Below, one piece after another: positions 25,722 to 34,070 of a DNA stretch of 64,000 nucleotides (positions are counted from its first letter, which is position 1; each line of letters begins with the position of its first letter). This DNA comes from CAVQBJ01 sp963724405 (GTDB lineage Bacteria; Actinomycetota; Thermoleophilia; Solirubrobacterales; Solirubrobacteraceae): positions 434,001 through 498,000 of the forward strand of contig CAVRUQ010000012.1 of the NCBI GenBank assembly GCA_963724405.1, in the 5' to 3' direction. The position numbers were made by a program, and so were the translations under genes. The notes beneath the pieces are model-generated. The model did no database searches. It had not been told where the DNA came from and saw only the letters and a program-made list of their open reading frames with translations.

Positions 25722-27550
25722 CGGGATTCGGCGCCGAGTCGCCCGCTCGCCTCGGCCGCCGCCTCGGCCGCCTGCAGCTGGGCCTCCACGAGGTCGAGGC
25801 CGGCGTCCCAGAAGCCCGGATCGGACAGATCGATGTCGACGATCGCCGCCAGCTCCTCGGGGCTGCGCGAACCGCCGGCCGCGAGCAGCTCGAGGTACTG
25901 GGGCACGAACTCGGGACCGCGCTCGCGGTAGCGCTGGTACACCGACAGGGCGAGCAGCTGCCCGTAGGCGTAGGCGTACACATAGCCCGGGGTGTTGATG
26001 AAGTGCGGGATGTAGGACCACCAGGAGCGGTAGCCGTCGGTGACCTCGACGGAATCGCCGAAGAACTCCTCCTGGCTGTCCGTCCACAGCTCACCGAAGC
26101 GCTCGACCGAGAGCTCGCCGTCCTCGCGGCGGTGGGTGTGGACGAGCTCCTCGAAGCGGTTCATCGCGACCTGGCGAAACACGGTCGCGATCGCCCCCTC
26201 GATGTTCTCGGCCAGCAGCGCCAGCCGCGAGGCGGGCGCCTGATCGGCGTCGATCAGCCGCCCGAACACGATCGTCTCGGCGAACACCGACGCGGTCTCG
26301 GCCAGCGTCAGCGGGGTGCTCTGGTGGAAGATCCCCTGGCGGGCGGCGAGCGCGAAGTGCACCCCGTGGCCGAGCTCGTGCGCCATCGTCAGCACGTCCC
26401 GACGGCGCGACGTGAAGTTGAGCATCACGTACGGGTGGACCGACGGCACCGCCGACGAGCAGAAGGCGCCGCCGCGCTTGCCCGGACGCACCGGCGCGTC
26501 GATCCAGCGCTCGTCGAAGAACCGCCGGGCGAGGTTGCCGAGCTCGGGTGAGAACGAGCCGTAGCAGTCGAGCACGAGGTCGCGCGACTCGCCGAACGTG
26601 AACGTCAGCTCGTCCTGCGTGACGGCGGCCGCGCGATCGTAGTCGGCCAGGCGAGGCAGATCGAGCAGCCGTGCCTTCAGCCGGTACCAGCGCCGCGCGA
26701 TCTCATAGCGGTTGCGAACGGCACCGACGAGCGCCTGCACCGACTCGTCGCTCGCCTCGTTGGCGAGGTTGCGCGCCGACAGCCACGTCCGATAGCCCCG
26801 GAGCCGGTCCTCGGTCGCCTTGTCGGCCAGCAGCGTGTTGAAGATGAACGCGCGCGTGCGCAGCCCCGGCGCCAGCGCCGCCGTCACCCCTTCGGCCGTC
26901 GCACGCCGGAGCTCGCGGTCGGGCAGGACGAGGCGGCTGAGGGCGGAATCGAGTGCCACCGTCTGGCTGCCGTCGCCGCCGTCGGGGATCGTCACCTCGA
27001 TCGTCGAGGTGAGCTCCTCGAACAGCCGAGACCACGCGTTGCGCCCGCTGACCGACTTCTCGGCGACGATCTTCTCCTCCGGCTCGCTGAGCAGGTGGGG
27101 GCGATAGCGGCGAATCGTGCGCAGGTGGTGGCGGGCGAAGTCGAGGTCCGCCGGGGCGAGCAGCTCGTCGGCCTTCGCGTCATCGAGCGCCGCCCACTCG
27201 AGCTCGAAGAACAGCAGCTGCGTCTCGATCGCCGTGCCGCGCTCCTCGACCTTCTGCAGCAGCGCCCCGCGCGCCGGGTCGGTCGTGTCGACGGTGAAGC
27301 GCATGCCGGCATAGGTGGCCGCGCGCCCGACCCGGTCGTGGATCGTCTCGAGCTCGTGCATGGCCGTGGCCAGGCCCTCGGCGTCGAGCTCGGCCACGCG
27401 CCCCGCGTAGCGCTGCGAGAACGCCTCGGCGCGTCCGTGCGCGTCGTCGAGGAGGCGGATCACGCCGTCCTCGCCCTGCCCGTCGACGAGCGGCTCGAGG
27501 TCCCACGCGACGCTCTCGAGCTCGGGGTCGTCGTGCGTGGTCGTCGCCAT
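25718..27550 (-). CDS. pepF: oligoendopeptidase F (M3B family)
   Basis: 610 residues, normal for M3B oligoendopeptidases, which cut short peptides in the cytoplasm. The zinc site HELGH is at residues 391-395 (MAHELGHGVHF), and the third ligand Glu lies in the following helix (LAETASVFAETIVF). The conserved C-terminal WSYIPHFINTPGYVYAYA block is present. Start chosen at ATG 27550 (MATTTHDDPELES); an in-frame extension upstream is out of character for the family. Convergent with nuoN. Confidence 0.95.
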   Translation of the reverse strand: MATTTHDDPELESVAWDLEPLVDGQGEDGVIRLLDDAHGRAEAFSQRYAGRVAELDAEGLATAMHELETIHDRVGRAATYAGMRFTVDTTDPARGALLQKVEERGTAIETQLLFFELEWAALDDAKADELLAPADLDFARHHLRTIRRYRPHLLSEPEEKIVAEKSVSGRNAWSRLFEELTSTIEVTIPDGGDGSQTVALDSALSRLVLPDRELRRATAEGVTAALAPGLRTRAFIFNTLLADKATEDRLRGYRTWLSARNLANEASDESVQALVGAVRNRYEIARRWYRLKARLLDLPRLADYDRAAAVTQDELTFTFGESRDLVLDCYGSFSPELGNLARRFFDERWIDAPVRPGKRGGAFCSSAVPSVHPYVMLNFTSRRRDVLTMAHELGHGVHFALAARQGIFHQSTPLTLAETASVFAETIVFGRLIDADQAPASRLALLAENIEGAIATVFRQVAMNRFEELVHTHRREDGELSVERFGELWTDSQEEFFGDSVEVTDGYRSWWSYIPHFINTPGYVYAYAYGQLLALSVYQRYRERGPEFVPQYLELLAAGGSRSPEELAAIVDIDLSDPGFWDAGLDLVEAQLQAAEAAAEASGRLGAESR

Positions 27551-27609
27551 GGCCTGCAGCTTATTGCAGCGACGGCCACGGCTCGCCGGCCGGCGACCGG
27601 GCCGACCGC

Positions 27610-28146
27610 CTACGACAGGAACGGGTACGCGGAGAGCGCGATCAGCTTGATCGGGTCGTCGCTGAAGTACACCCAGATGCCGTGGCCGGCCGTCACCTGG
27701 CATCCCGGAGCCGCCGGGTTGACCCCGCCGCGCCTCGGCTCACAACGCGCCCCGGGATACGCGCGCGGCACGGTCGAGAGCGGGTCGCCGATCCCGACGC
27801 CCCGCCCGGTCGCCGCGCCGAGCCCGTACACGGTGAGGCTGGCCACGCGCCCGTCGACGAACGTCGCCCCGACATCCGGGTAGACCCAGTCGTGATAGTT
27901 GTCGGCCGGCAGGAGCGGGGGCGCCTGGGCCGGGGTGTAGTACGGATTGTCGTTCGTCCGGAGCCGGTTGCCGAGCAGCGCGTGCAGCCTCTGGGTCGTG
28001 ACGCCGAGGTGGACGCCGGCGTAGCTGCCCGCGGCGACGGAGATGCCGCCCCGCGACTGTCCGGGCGTCGAGCTCCCCGTGGCACCGCAGGCCGCGAGCG
28101 CGAGACAGATCGCCGCCCAGGTCCACTTGTGTGGAGGGATCCGCAT
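27610..28146 (-). CDS. lipoprotein of unknown function
   Basis: 178 residues from ATG 28146. An N-terminal lipoprotein signal, WAAICLALAAC, predicts lipidation and anchoring outside the membrane. The mature part repeats a theme of VHLGVTTQRLHALLGNRL and a later GIGDPLSTVPRAYPGARC, reminiscent of the short beta-rich repeats in SmpA/OmlA-like or DUF4309-like lipoproteins; this is a weak resemblance. Two Cys in the C-terminal half (ARCEP, APGCQV) could form a disulfide. It is divergent from the ThyX-like gene. Confidence 0.7.
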   Translation of the reverse strand: MRIPPHKWTWAAICLALAACGATGSSTPGQSRGGISVAAGSYAGVHLGVTTQRLHALLGNRLRTNDNPYYTPAQAPPLLPADNYHDWVYPDVGATFVDGRVASLTVYGLGAATGRGVGIGDPLSTVPRAYPGARCEPRRGGVNPAAPGCQVTAGHGIWVYFSDDPIKLIALSAYPFLS

Positions 28147-28213
28147 GGCGGGCACGGTAGCGAGCGCCGGCTCGCCGGGGCGCGCCGCGCCGGGCGCTAG
28201 CATCACCGTCCCC

Positions 28214-29797
28214 TTGGACTACCCGCACGAGAGCTTCAACGAGGCGGAGCGCATCCGCCTGGCGCCCCACTTCACCAACCTCGACCGGCCGGTGTTCGCG
28301 CTCGTGAACCTGCCCGAGACGGTGAAGGGCGCGCTGTTCGCCCGCTACTCCCGTTACCCGGGCACGCTGCGACGCCTGTTCCTCGACGAGTTCGCCGCCG
28401 ACCTTCCCGAGGCGGGCGGGCGCGCGTTCGACGAGGCCGAGGGCACCCGCGCGGCCCAGCTCTACGAGCGCGTGTTCGTCGGCTACGGCGACGACTCCGT
28501 CGCCCAGCTCGGCGGCGCCCACGTGGCCTGCGAATGGGTCTCCAACGTCCTCACGAAGGTGCTCCAACGCCCCCGCCTGGGCGCCTACCTCGAGCAGTCG
28601 ACGCGCTACATCGCCTACGACGCGCCGATGCCGGGCGGCGGATACCGCTACTACCGCGACGCCGAGCTCGGCCCCGAGTACGAGACGGCGATGGACGAGC
28701 TGTTCGACGTGTACGCGCGGTCGCTGCCCGTCGTGCGCGCCTGGGCGGCGCAGACGTTCCCGCCCGCGCCCGGCGAGTCGCCGGCCGCCCACGCCCGCGC
28801 GGTGACGGCCAAGGCGCTCGACCTGCTGCGCGGCCTGCTTCCGGCCGCTTCGCTCTCGCACATGGGCATCTTCGCCTCCGGTCAGACCTACGAGCAGCTC
28901 GTCCTGCACCTGCTCGCCCACCCGCTCCCGGAGGCGCGCGCGTACGGAGCGGAGATCCTCGAGGCGGTCAAGGCCGTGATGCCGAGCTTCGTCGCGCGAG
29001 TCGAGCGCCCCGACCGGGGCGGGGAGTGGATCGCCTACCTGGAGCAGCGCGAGCTGGCCGCCCGACGGTGGGCGGGGCGGCTCGGCCTCGACCGCGCCGC
29101 CGACGCCGACGGGGGCCCGTCGGTGCGCCTGCTGCACGTCGAGGGCGACGAGGATCGGCTGCTCGCGGCATTGCTGTTCGAGGCCGCCGGCGTGTCCGAG
29201 CGGCAGACGCTCGACACCGTCGCCGACCTCGACCTCGAGACGAGGGCGACGGTGCTCGCCGACCTCATCGGCGCGCGCGCCAACCGCCGGCATCGGCCGG
29301 GGCGCGGCTTCGAAGCACTGCGCTACCGGTTCGAGATCGTCTCCGACTACGGCGCCTTCCGTGACCTGCAGCGCCACCGCATGCTCACCGTGCAATGGCA
29401 GACGTTCGGCCCCGAGCTCGGCGCCGGGGTTCCCGCGGAGCTGCACGACGCGGGCGTCGCCGACGACTACCGGCGTGCGCTCGAGGTCTCGCGCCACGAA
29501 TGGGAGCGCCTCGTCGATTCCGGTCTCACGCGCGCGGCTCCTTATGCGTTGTGCCTCGGCTACCGGATCCGCTATGTGCTGGATATGAACGCCCGCGAGG
29601 CGATGCAGCTCATCGAGCTTCGCTCCGGGCGCGAGGGCCATCCCGGCTACCGCGCCGTGGCCCACGAGATGCATGCCTTGATCGAGGCCGTCCATCCGTC
29701 GGTGGCCGGCGCCATGCGTCACCTGGACTCGAGCTCGGAGCCCCGCCTGGAGCGGATCCTGTCCGAGATGCGCACCGACTCCCGCACTCAGCGCTGA
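28214..29797 (+). CDS. tandem-domain ThyX-like protein
   Basis: About 527 residues from the TTG at 28214 (MDYPHESFNEAERIRLAP). An ATG at 28145 would add 23 Ala/Gly-rich residues and overlap the divergent lipoprotein gene. Both halves resemble flavin-dependent thymidylate synthase: an N-terminal half with FARYSRYPGTLRRLFLDEF and LEQSTRYIAYD, and a C-terminal half with LQRHRMLTVQWQTFG. The ThyX signature RHR-x7-S is at residues 387-397 but ends in Thr397. A normal ThyX is about 220-260 residues with one domain. Whether this one methylates dUMP is uncertain; it may act on another nucleotide. Confidence 0.75.
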   Translation: MDYPHESFNEAERIRLAPHFTNLDRPVFALVNLPETVKGALFARYSRYPGTLRRLFLDEFAADLPEAGGRAFDEAEGTRAAQLYERVFVGYGDDSVAQLGGAHVACEWVSNVLTKVLQRPRLGAYLEQSTRYIAYDAPMPGGGYRYYRDAELGPEYETAMDELFDVYARSLPVVRAWAAQTFPPAPGESPAAHARAVTAKALDLLRGLLPAASLSHMGIFASGQTYEQLVLHLLAHPLPEARAYGAEILEAVKAVMPSFVARVERPDRGGEWIAYLEQRELAARRWAGRLGLDRAADADGGPSVRLLHVEGDEDRLLAALLFEAAGVSERQTLDTVADLDLETRATVLADLIGARANRRHRPGRGFEALRYRFEIVSDYGAFRDLQRHRMLTVQWQTFGPELGAGVPAELHDAGVADDYRRALEVSRHEWERLVDSGLTRAAPYALCLGYRIRYVLDMNAREAMQLIELRSGREGHPGYRAVAHEMHALIEAVHPSVAGAMRHLDSSSEPRLERILSEMRTDSRTQR

Positions 29798-29878
29798 GGC
29801 GCCGGCGCCGCTCGCCCCGCCGGCGGGCCAAGCGCACGGCAGCCCTACGCGTCGACTGACGCCGGTTCGCCCGGCACG

Positions 29879-30706
29879 CTAGACATCGCGCTGGCGCAGC
29901 ACCACCGCACCGATCGCGAGCGATACGGCGGCGTAGGCGCAGAAGACCGCGAAGCCCGCCCACGGTGAGAGCGTGTTCGAATCCGGGTTGATCGTCCAGA
30001 TGGCGCCGCCCGCGCTGAGCGGGAGATACGGATTGATGTCGTTGGACAGGCTCGTCGTCAGAATGGCCTGCAGAATCGGCGGGATCACGAACACGATGGC
30101 CACCAGCGCGGAGATCCCGCCGGCGGTGGTGCGGATGATCGTGCCGAGGCCGAGCCCGAACAGGCCCATCACCGTGAGGAACAGCGCCGCGCCGAACAGC
30201 GACCGGACCACCCCGGGCGTCGACAGCGAGACGTCCAGGTGGTGACCGGTCAGGATCGACTGGCCGATGAAGAAGACGATCACGATCGCCGGGAGCGTGA
30301 TCGCGAACGTCACCGCACCGAACACGAGCGCCTTGGCCCACAGCACCGGAAGGCGCTTGGGCACCGCGCACATCGACGAGCGGATCATGCCGGTCGAGTA
30401 TTCGGCGGTGATCGTCAGCACGCCGAGAACGCCAACGGCGAACTGGGCGAGGTTGACGCCGGCGAGGCTCTGCGTCAGCGGATGGAAATCGTGGCGCAGG
30501 TCCGGATAGCGGGACTCCGCGACGAGGCATCCAACGATGCCGAGGCCGATGAGGAAGAAGACGGCGACCCCGAGGGACCAGATCGTCGAGCGCACGGAAC
30601 GGATCTTGGTCCACTCCGAGCGCATGACGCCGGAGAACCGGACGCCGGCGCTCGGCACGCCGGCGCTCTTGACGCCGGTGCCGGGGACGACTGTGGTGGT
30701 GCTCAT
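29879..30706 (-). CDS. ABC transporter permease
   Basis: 275 residues, six hydrophobic segments in the ABC-2 pattern: an N-terminal cytoplasmic SEWTKIRSVRSTIWSLG, then helices about 45-65, 90-115, 130-155, 170-195, 200-225 and 245-270. A conserved ITAEYSTGMIRSS block sits after helix 2. It is the membrane half of an exporter with the ATPase encoded just upstream, overlapping it by 4 bp. The cargo is unknown; this type is often a drug or lipid exporter. Confidence 0.9.
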   Translation of the reverse strand: MSTTTVVPGTGVKSAGVPSAGVRFSGVMRSEWTKIRSVRSTIWSLGVAVFFLIGLGIVGCLVAESRYPDLRHDFHPLTQSLAGVNLAQFAVGVLGVLTITAEYSTGMIRSSMCAVPKRLPVLWAKALVFGAVTFAITLPAIVIVFFIGQSILTGHHLDVSLSTPGVVRSLFGAALFLTVMGLFGLGLGTIIRTTAGGISALVAIVFVIPPILQAILTTSLSNDINPYLPLSAGGAIWTINPDSNTLSPWAGFAVFCAYAAVSLAIGAVVLRQRDV

Positions 30707-31635
30707 GCGGGGGTCACCTCGGTCTCTTGCGTGGCTGAGGCATGGAACTGAACTGCACCCTGAGTCAGCTCCATGAAGGCCTCCTCGAGCGACGCCTGCA
30801 CCGGGGTCAGCTCGTGCACGGGAATGCTCTGCGCCGCGGCCGCGTCGCCGATCTGCTCGGCGCTCAGGCCCCCGATCTCGGCCAGGGACGGCTCGATCGA
30901 CTTGACGGTCACGGTCGGTGACTTCAGCGCGTCGATCAGCTCGGGCAGCCGGGGCGACCGCACGCGGACGACGTTGCTGGAGGCGCTTGCGACGAAGTCG
31001 GCGACGCTCGTGTCGGCAATGAGCTCGCCCTTGCCGATCACGACCAGATGCTCGGCGGTGAGCGCCATCTCGCTCATGAGGTGCGACGAGACGAAGACCG
31101 TGCGACCGTCGGCGGCGAGCCCCTTGAGCAGGTTGCGCACCCACTGGATGCCCTCGGGGTCGAGTCCGTTGACCGGCTCATCGAGCATCACGGTGTGCGG
31201 ATCGCCGAGCAGCGCCTGCGCGATCCCGAGCCGCTGGCCCATTCCGAGCGAGAAACCCCCGACCCGGCCGCCGGCGACGTCGTGCAGGCCGACCAGGTCG
31301 ATCATCTCATCGACGCGCGCGCGGCCGATGCCGTGCGTCTGAGCGAGCGCGAGCAGGTGATTGCGCGCCGAGCGTCCCGTGTGGACGGATCGTGCCTCCA
31401 GCAGCGCGCCGACCTCGCAGAGCGGTGCGCTGTGTTCGGCGTACGGCTTGCCGTTCACCAGGGTCGTGCCGGAGTCCGCCGCGTCGAGCCCGAGGATGAG
31501 GCGCATCGTCGTTGACTTCCCGGCCCCGTTGGGACCGAGGAATCCGGTCACGATGCCCGGCTTGATCTTGAAGCTGAGGTCGCGTACCGCGACGGTCGGG
31601 CCGTAGTGCTTGGTGACGTTGTTGACTTCGATCAC
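30703..31635 (-). CDS. ABC transporter ATP-binding protein
   Basis: 310 residues from the GTG at 31635, which has a good GGAGG Shine-Dalgarno 9 bp upstream; an ATG at 31749 would add 38 poorly conserved residues. Walker A is GPNGAGKST, the signature is FSLGMGQRLGIAQ, Walker B is TVMLDEPVNGLDPEG, and the H-loop follows in VFVSSHLMSEM. The C-terminal 80 residues form the domain typical of drug/lipid exporter ATPases. It pairs with the permease that overlaps its stop. Confidence 0.95.
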   Translation of the reverse strand: MIEVNNVTKHYGPTVAVRDLSFKIKPGIVTGFLGPNGAGKSTTMRLILGLDAADSGTTLVNGKPYAEHSAPLCEVGALLEARSVHTGRSARNHLLALAQTHGIGRARVDEMIDLVGLHDVAGGRVGGFSLGMGQRLGIAQALLGDPHTVMLDEPVNGLDPEGIQWVRNLLKGLAADGRTVFVSSHLMSEMALTAEHLVVIGKGELIADTSVADFVASASSNVVRVRSPRLPELIDALKSPTVTVKSIEPSLAEIGGLSAEQIGDAAAAQSIPVHELTPVQASLEEAFMELTQGAVQFHASATQETEVTPA

Positions 31636-31799
31636 GGCAGCGGGCCTCCGAGGGGCGGGGTCAGGCCGTGCCTGGCCGGGACTGGCTGTATGGACATCGG
31701 TCTCCTTGTCGGCGTGGGGAGCGGCCGGCTTGAGCCACACCGTCAGCATGACGCGTCGCTCGGGCGTTCACCATGGGGAATGCCCCCTACGGGGCGCAG

Positions 31800-32495
31800 T
31801 CAGCGCCCGTCGAGGCTGACCAGTCGCTGCTCGAGCGCCCAGCGGCTCAGCTCGTGGCGGTTGGACAGCTGCAGCTTGCGCAGCACCGCCGAGACGTGCG
31901 ACTCGACGGTCTTGGCCGAGATGCCCAGTCGCAGCGCGATCTCCTTGTACTGGTAGCCACGTGCGATGTGGCGCAGCACCTCGCGCTCGCGCGCCGTCAG
32001 CTGGTCGAGCCCGGGATCCTGCGCGGAAGGCTCGGGCCGCGCGAACGCGTCGAGCACGAAGCCGGCGAGCCGCGGCGAGAACACCGCATCCCCATCGGAG
32101 ACGCGCACCACGGCGTCGGTGAGCTCGGCCGCCGAGATCGTCTTCGTCACGTATCCCCGCGCGCCCGCCCGGATGACCGCGATCACGTCGTCGACGGCGT
32201 CGGACACCGACAGGGCCAGGAAGCGCGGGGGCGCCTCGGCGCCGCCGGCGGGCTCGCCGAGCACCCGCCGGATGACCTCCACGCCGCCACCGCCGGGCAT
32301 GTGCACGTCGAGCAGGACGACCTGCGGGCGGCGCTCGCGAATGAGGGCGACCGCCTCATCGACGCCGGCGGCGTCGCCGACCACCTCGACGGCCTCGCCG
32401 AGCTCGGCGCGCACGCCCGCGCGGAAGAGGTCGTGGTCGTCGACGATGGCCACGCGTACCGACTCCTCGGCGCCGACGGGCTCGGACACGCTCAC
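31800..32495 (-). CDS. LuxR-type response regulator
   Basis: 231 residues. An N-terminal receiver domain has the acidic pocket in VAIVDDHDLF and the phosphorylation Asp in VVLLDVHMPG, with the conserved Lys in YVTKTISAAEL. The C-terminal LuxR/NarL helix-turn-helix reads QLTAREREVLRHIARG and SAKTVESHVSAVLRKL. GTG start at 32495 overlaps the kinase stop (GTGA). The partner is the PspC-type kinase immediately upstream; the adjacent ABC exporter on the same strand is a candidate target. Confidence 0.95.
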   Translation of the reverse strand: MSVSEPVGAEESVRVAIVDDHDLFRAGVRAELGEAVEVVGDAAGVDEAVALIRERRPQVVLLDVHMPGGGGVEVIRRVLGEPAGGAEAPPRFLALSVSDAVDDVIAVIRAGARGYVTKTISAAELTDAVVRVSDGDAVFSPRLAGFVLDAFARPEPSAQDPGLDQLTAREREVLRHIARGYQYKEIALRLGISAKTVESHVSAVLRKLQLSNRHELSRWALEQRLVSLDGR

Positions 32496-33778
32496 CTCTC
32501 CATCACGAGCTCGACCTCGGTCCCGGCCCCCGGAGCGCTGTTCACCGTCGCCTCGCCGCCGTGGCGGTGCATGCGCTCGATGATCGAGTGGCGCACGCCG
32601 CGCCGGTCGGCCGGCACGGCGGCCGGGTCGAATCCGACGCCGCGGTCGCGCACGAACGCCTCGACCCGTCCGGGGCTCGCCTCGGCGAACAGGTCGACCT
32701 GGCCGCCCCCGGCAAAGCGGGCCGCGTTGCTCATCGCCTCGCGCGCCGCCTGCACGAGCGCCTCCAGACGGGTGTCGAGGTCCGCGTCGCCGACGGTCAC
32801 CACCTCCACCGGCACACCGTGCAGCCCCTCGACCTCCTCGGCCGCCGCGCGCAGCGCCCCGCTGAGGCTGTCGCTCGCGCTGGCGCGATGACCCTCGAAC
32901 AGCCACCGGCGCAGCTCTCGCTCCTGCCCTCGGGCGAGGGCCGCGACCTCGCCCGGGTCGTACGCGCGCTTCTGGATGAGCGCGAGCGTCTGCAGAACCG
33001 AGTCGTGCAGGTGGGCGGCCATATCGGCCCGCGCCTGCTCGCGGATGCGCTGCGTCCGCTCCTCTCCGAGGCTGCGCACGAGCCGCACCACCCACGGCCC
33101 GAAGACCAATCCCAGAGCCGCGACGACGGCGACGATGCCGCCCACCGCGTGGCCGGCCTCCTTGAGGACGCCCATCGCCCGCAGCAGCGCCAATGTGGCC
33201 GCGGCGATGAACAGCGGCCCGAGGAGTCCCTCGAACACGCGCCGCAGACGGACGGCCAGCGGGCCGCCGCGCCGTCGCCCGCCCGCCGCCTGGCGGGACA
33301 CGAGGGCGAGCCCGACCGCGCCGAGCACGATCGGCCAGACCGGAGCCCCGATCCACTGCCCCTCGGTTCGCAACAGGGCGACGCCGGCGACCACCATCAC
33401 GCCGACCGCGGCCAGCTCCAGCCCGGCTCCGCGCCGCCCGAAGGCCCGCCGCGTCCGCGCGCCCTCGCCGTCGGGCACCGCCGGCACGAGCGCCCAGGCG
33501 AGCACGTAGAGCGCCGGGCCGAGACCACCGAGGAAGGTCAGGAGCGCGAACGCGACGCGGACGGCCAGCGGCGCGACCTCGAGGCGCACGCCGATGCCGG
33601 CGCACACGCCCCCGATCGCGCCGAGCTCGGGATGACGGCGCAGCCGCGGCCGCCCCGGCGGCGCGCCGTCGCTCGATGCGCTCGGCCCGGCGACCGCGCG
33701 GCCCACGTCGGCGGCCGGGTCCGTCTTCGTCGTCTGCCCCACGGAACGCGGTTGGGAGATGGTGCCCGTGTTCGTCAT
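32492..33778 (-). CDS. PspC-domain sensor histidine kinase
   Basis: 428 residues. An N-terminal PspC-like region (RLRRHPELGAIGGVCAGIG, then a hydrophobic AVRVAFALLTFLGGLGPAL) is followed by several transmembrane helices to about residue 215. The kinase core has the HisKA_3-type box DMAAHLHDSVLQTLALI with the phospho-accepting His, and an ATPase domain (EAMSNAARFA; DRGVGFD; GVRHSIIERM). PspC fusions to kinases usually sense cell-envelope stress. It is co-translated with the LuxR regulator. Start ATG 33778. Confidence 0.93.
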   Translation of the reverse strand: MTNTGTISQPRSVGQTTKTDPAADVGRAVAGPSASSDGAPPGRPRLRRHPELGAIGGVCAGIGVRLEVAPLAVRVAFALLTFLGGLGPALYVLAWALVPAVPDGEGARTRRAFGRRGAGLELAAVGVMVVAGVALLRTEGQWIGAPVWPIVLGAVGLALVSRQAAGGRRRGGPLAVRLRRVFEGLLGPLFIAAATLALLRAMGVLKEAGHAVGGIVAVVAALGLVFGPWVVRLVRSLGEERTQRIREQARADMAAHLHDSVLQTLALIQKRAYDPGEVAALARGQERELRRWLFEGHRASASDSLSGALRAAAEEVEGLHGVPVEVVTVGDADLDTRLEALVQAAREAMSNAARFAGGGQVDLFAEASPGRVEAFVRDRGVGFDPAAVPADRRGVRHSIIERMHRHGGEATVNSAPGAGTEVELVMER

Positions 33779-33893
33779 GATCGCAGTATGCGGCGCGCGC
33801 ACCCGTGATCGTCGCCGAGGTGGGTGCCCGGCGCAATCGGGGATGTCCCCGAGGCGAGCTCTCGCGGTCAGCCGGTCGTGCGCTCGCATTCTG

Positions 33894-33949
33894 GCTCGCG
33901 CGGCTCGATGCGCCGGATCTTGCCGGTCAGCGTCCCGGGCAGCTCGGTG
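33894..33949 (-). pseudogene. remnant of acyl-CoA ligase 3' end
   Basis: A 56-bp stretch is identical at 53 positions to 36331-36386, the last part of the AMP-ligase gene on the other side of glgP. Read on the minus strand it encodes ELPGTLTGKIRRIEPRE, matching the ligase end ELPKTLTGKIRRIELRE. There is no open frame leading into it, so it is a decayed 3' fragment. It fills much of the 292-bp gap between the PspC kinase and glgP; I see no other gene there. Confidence 0.7.
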
Positions 33950-34070
33950 CGTCGCGGACTCCGGCGGCTCGCCGACCGTGCCCACCGTCGCTCCGCGGCG
34001 CGCGCCGGCCGCATCGGGTCCTGTCCCGACCCCACCGCCGCCAACGGCGAACGTTCGCCGGCCGGCTGGC

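Noticed and set aside
28043..28213. ThyX-like protein start at the far-upstream ATG
   Set aside because: It would run through the start and signal region of the divergent lipoprotein gene and add a low-complexity leader; the family begins near residue DYPHESF.
33759..34070. Longer glgP start upstream
   Set aside because: The in-frame upstream sequence is the ligase remnant read on the wrong strand and lacks family similarity; phosphorylase homology starts near 34071.
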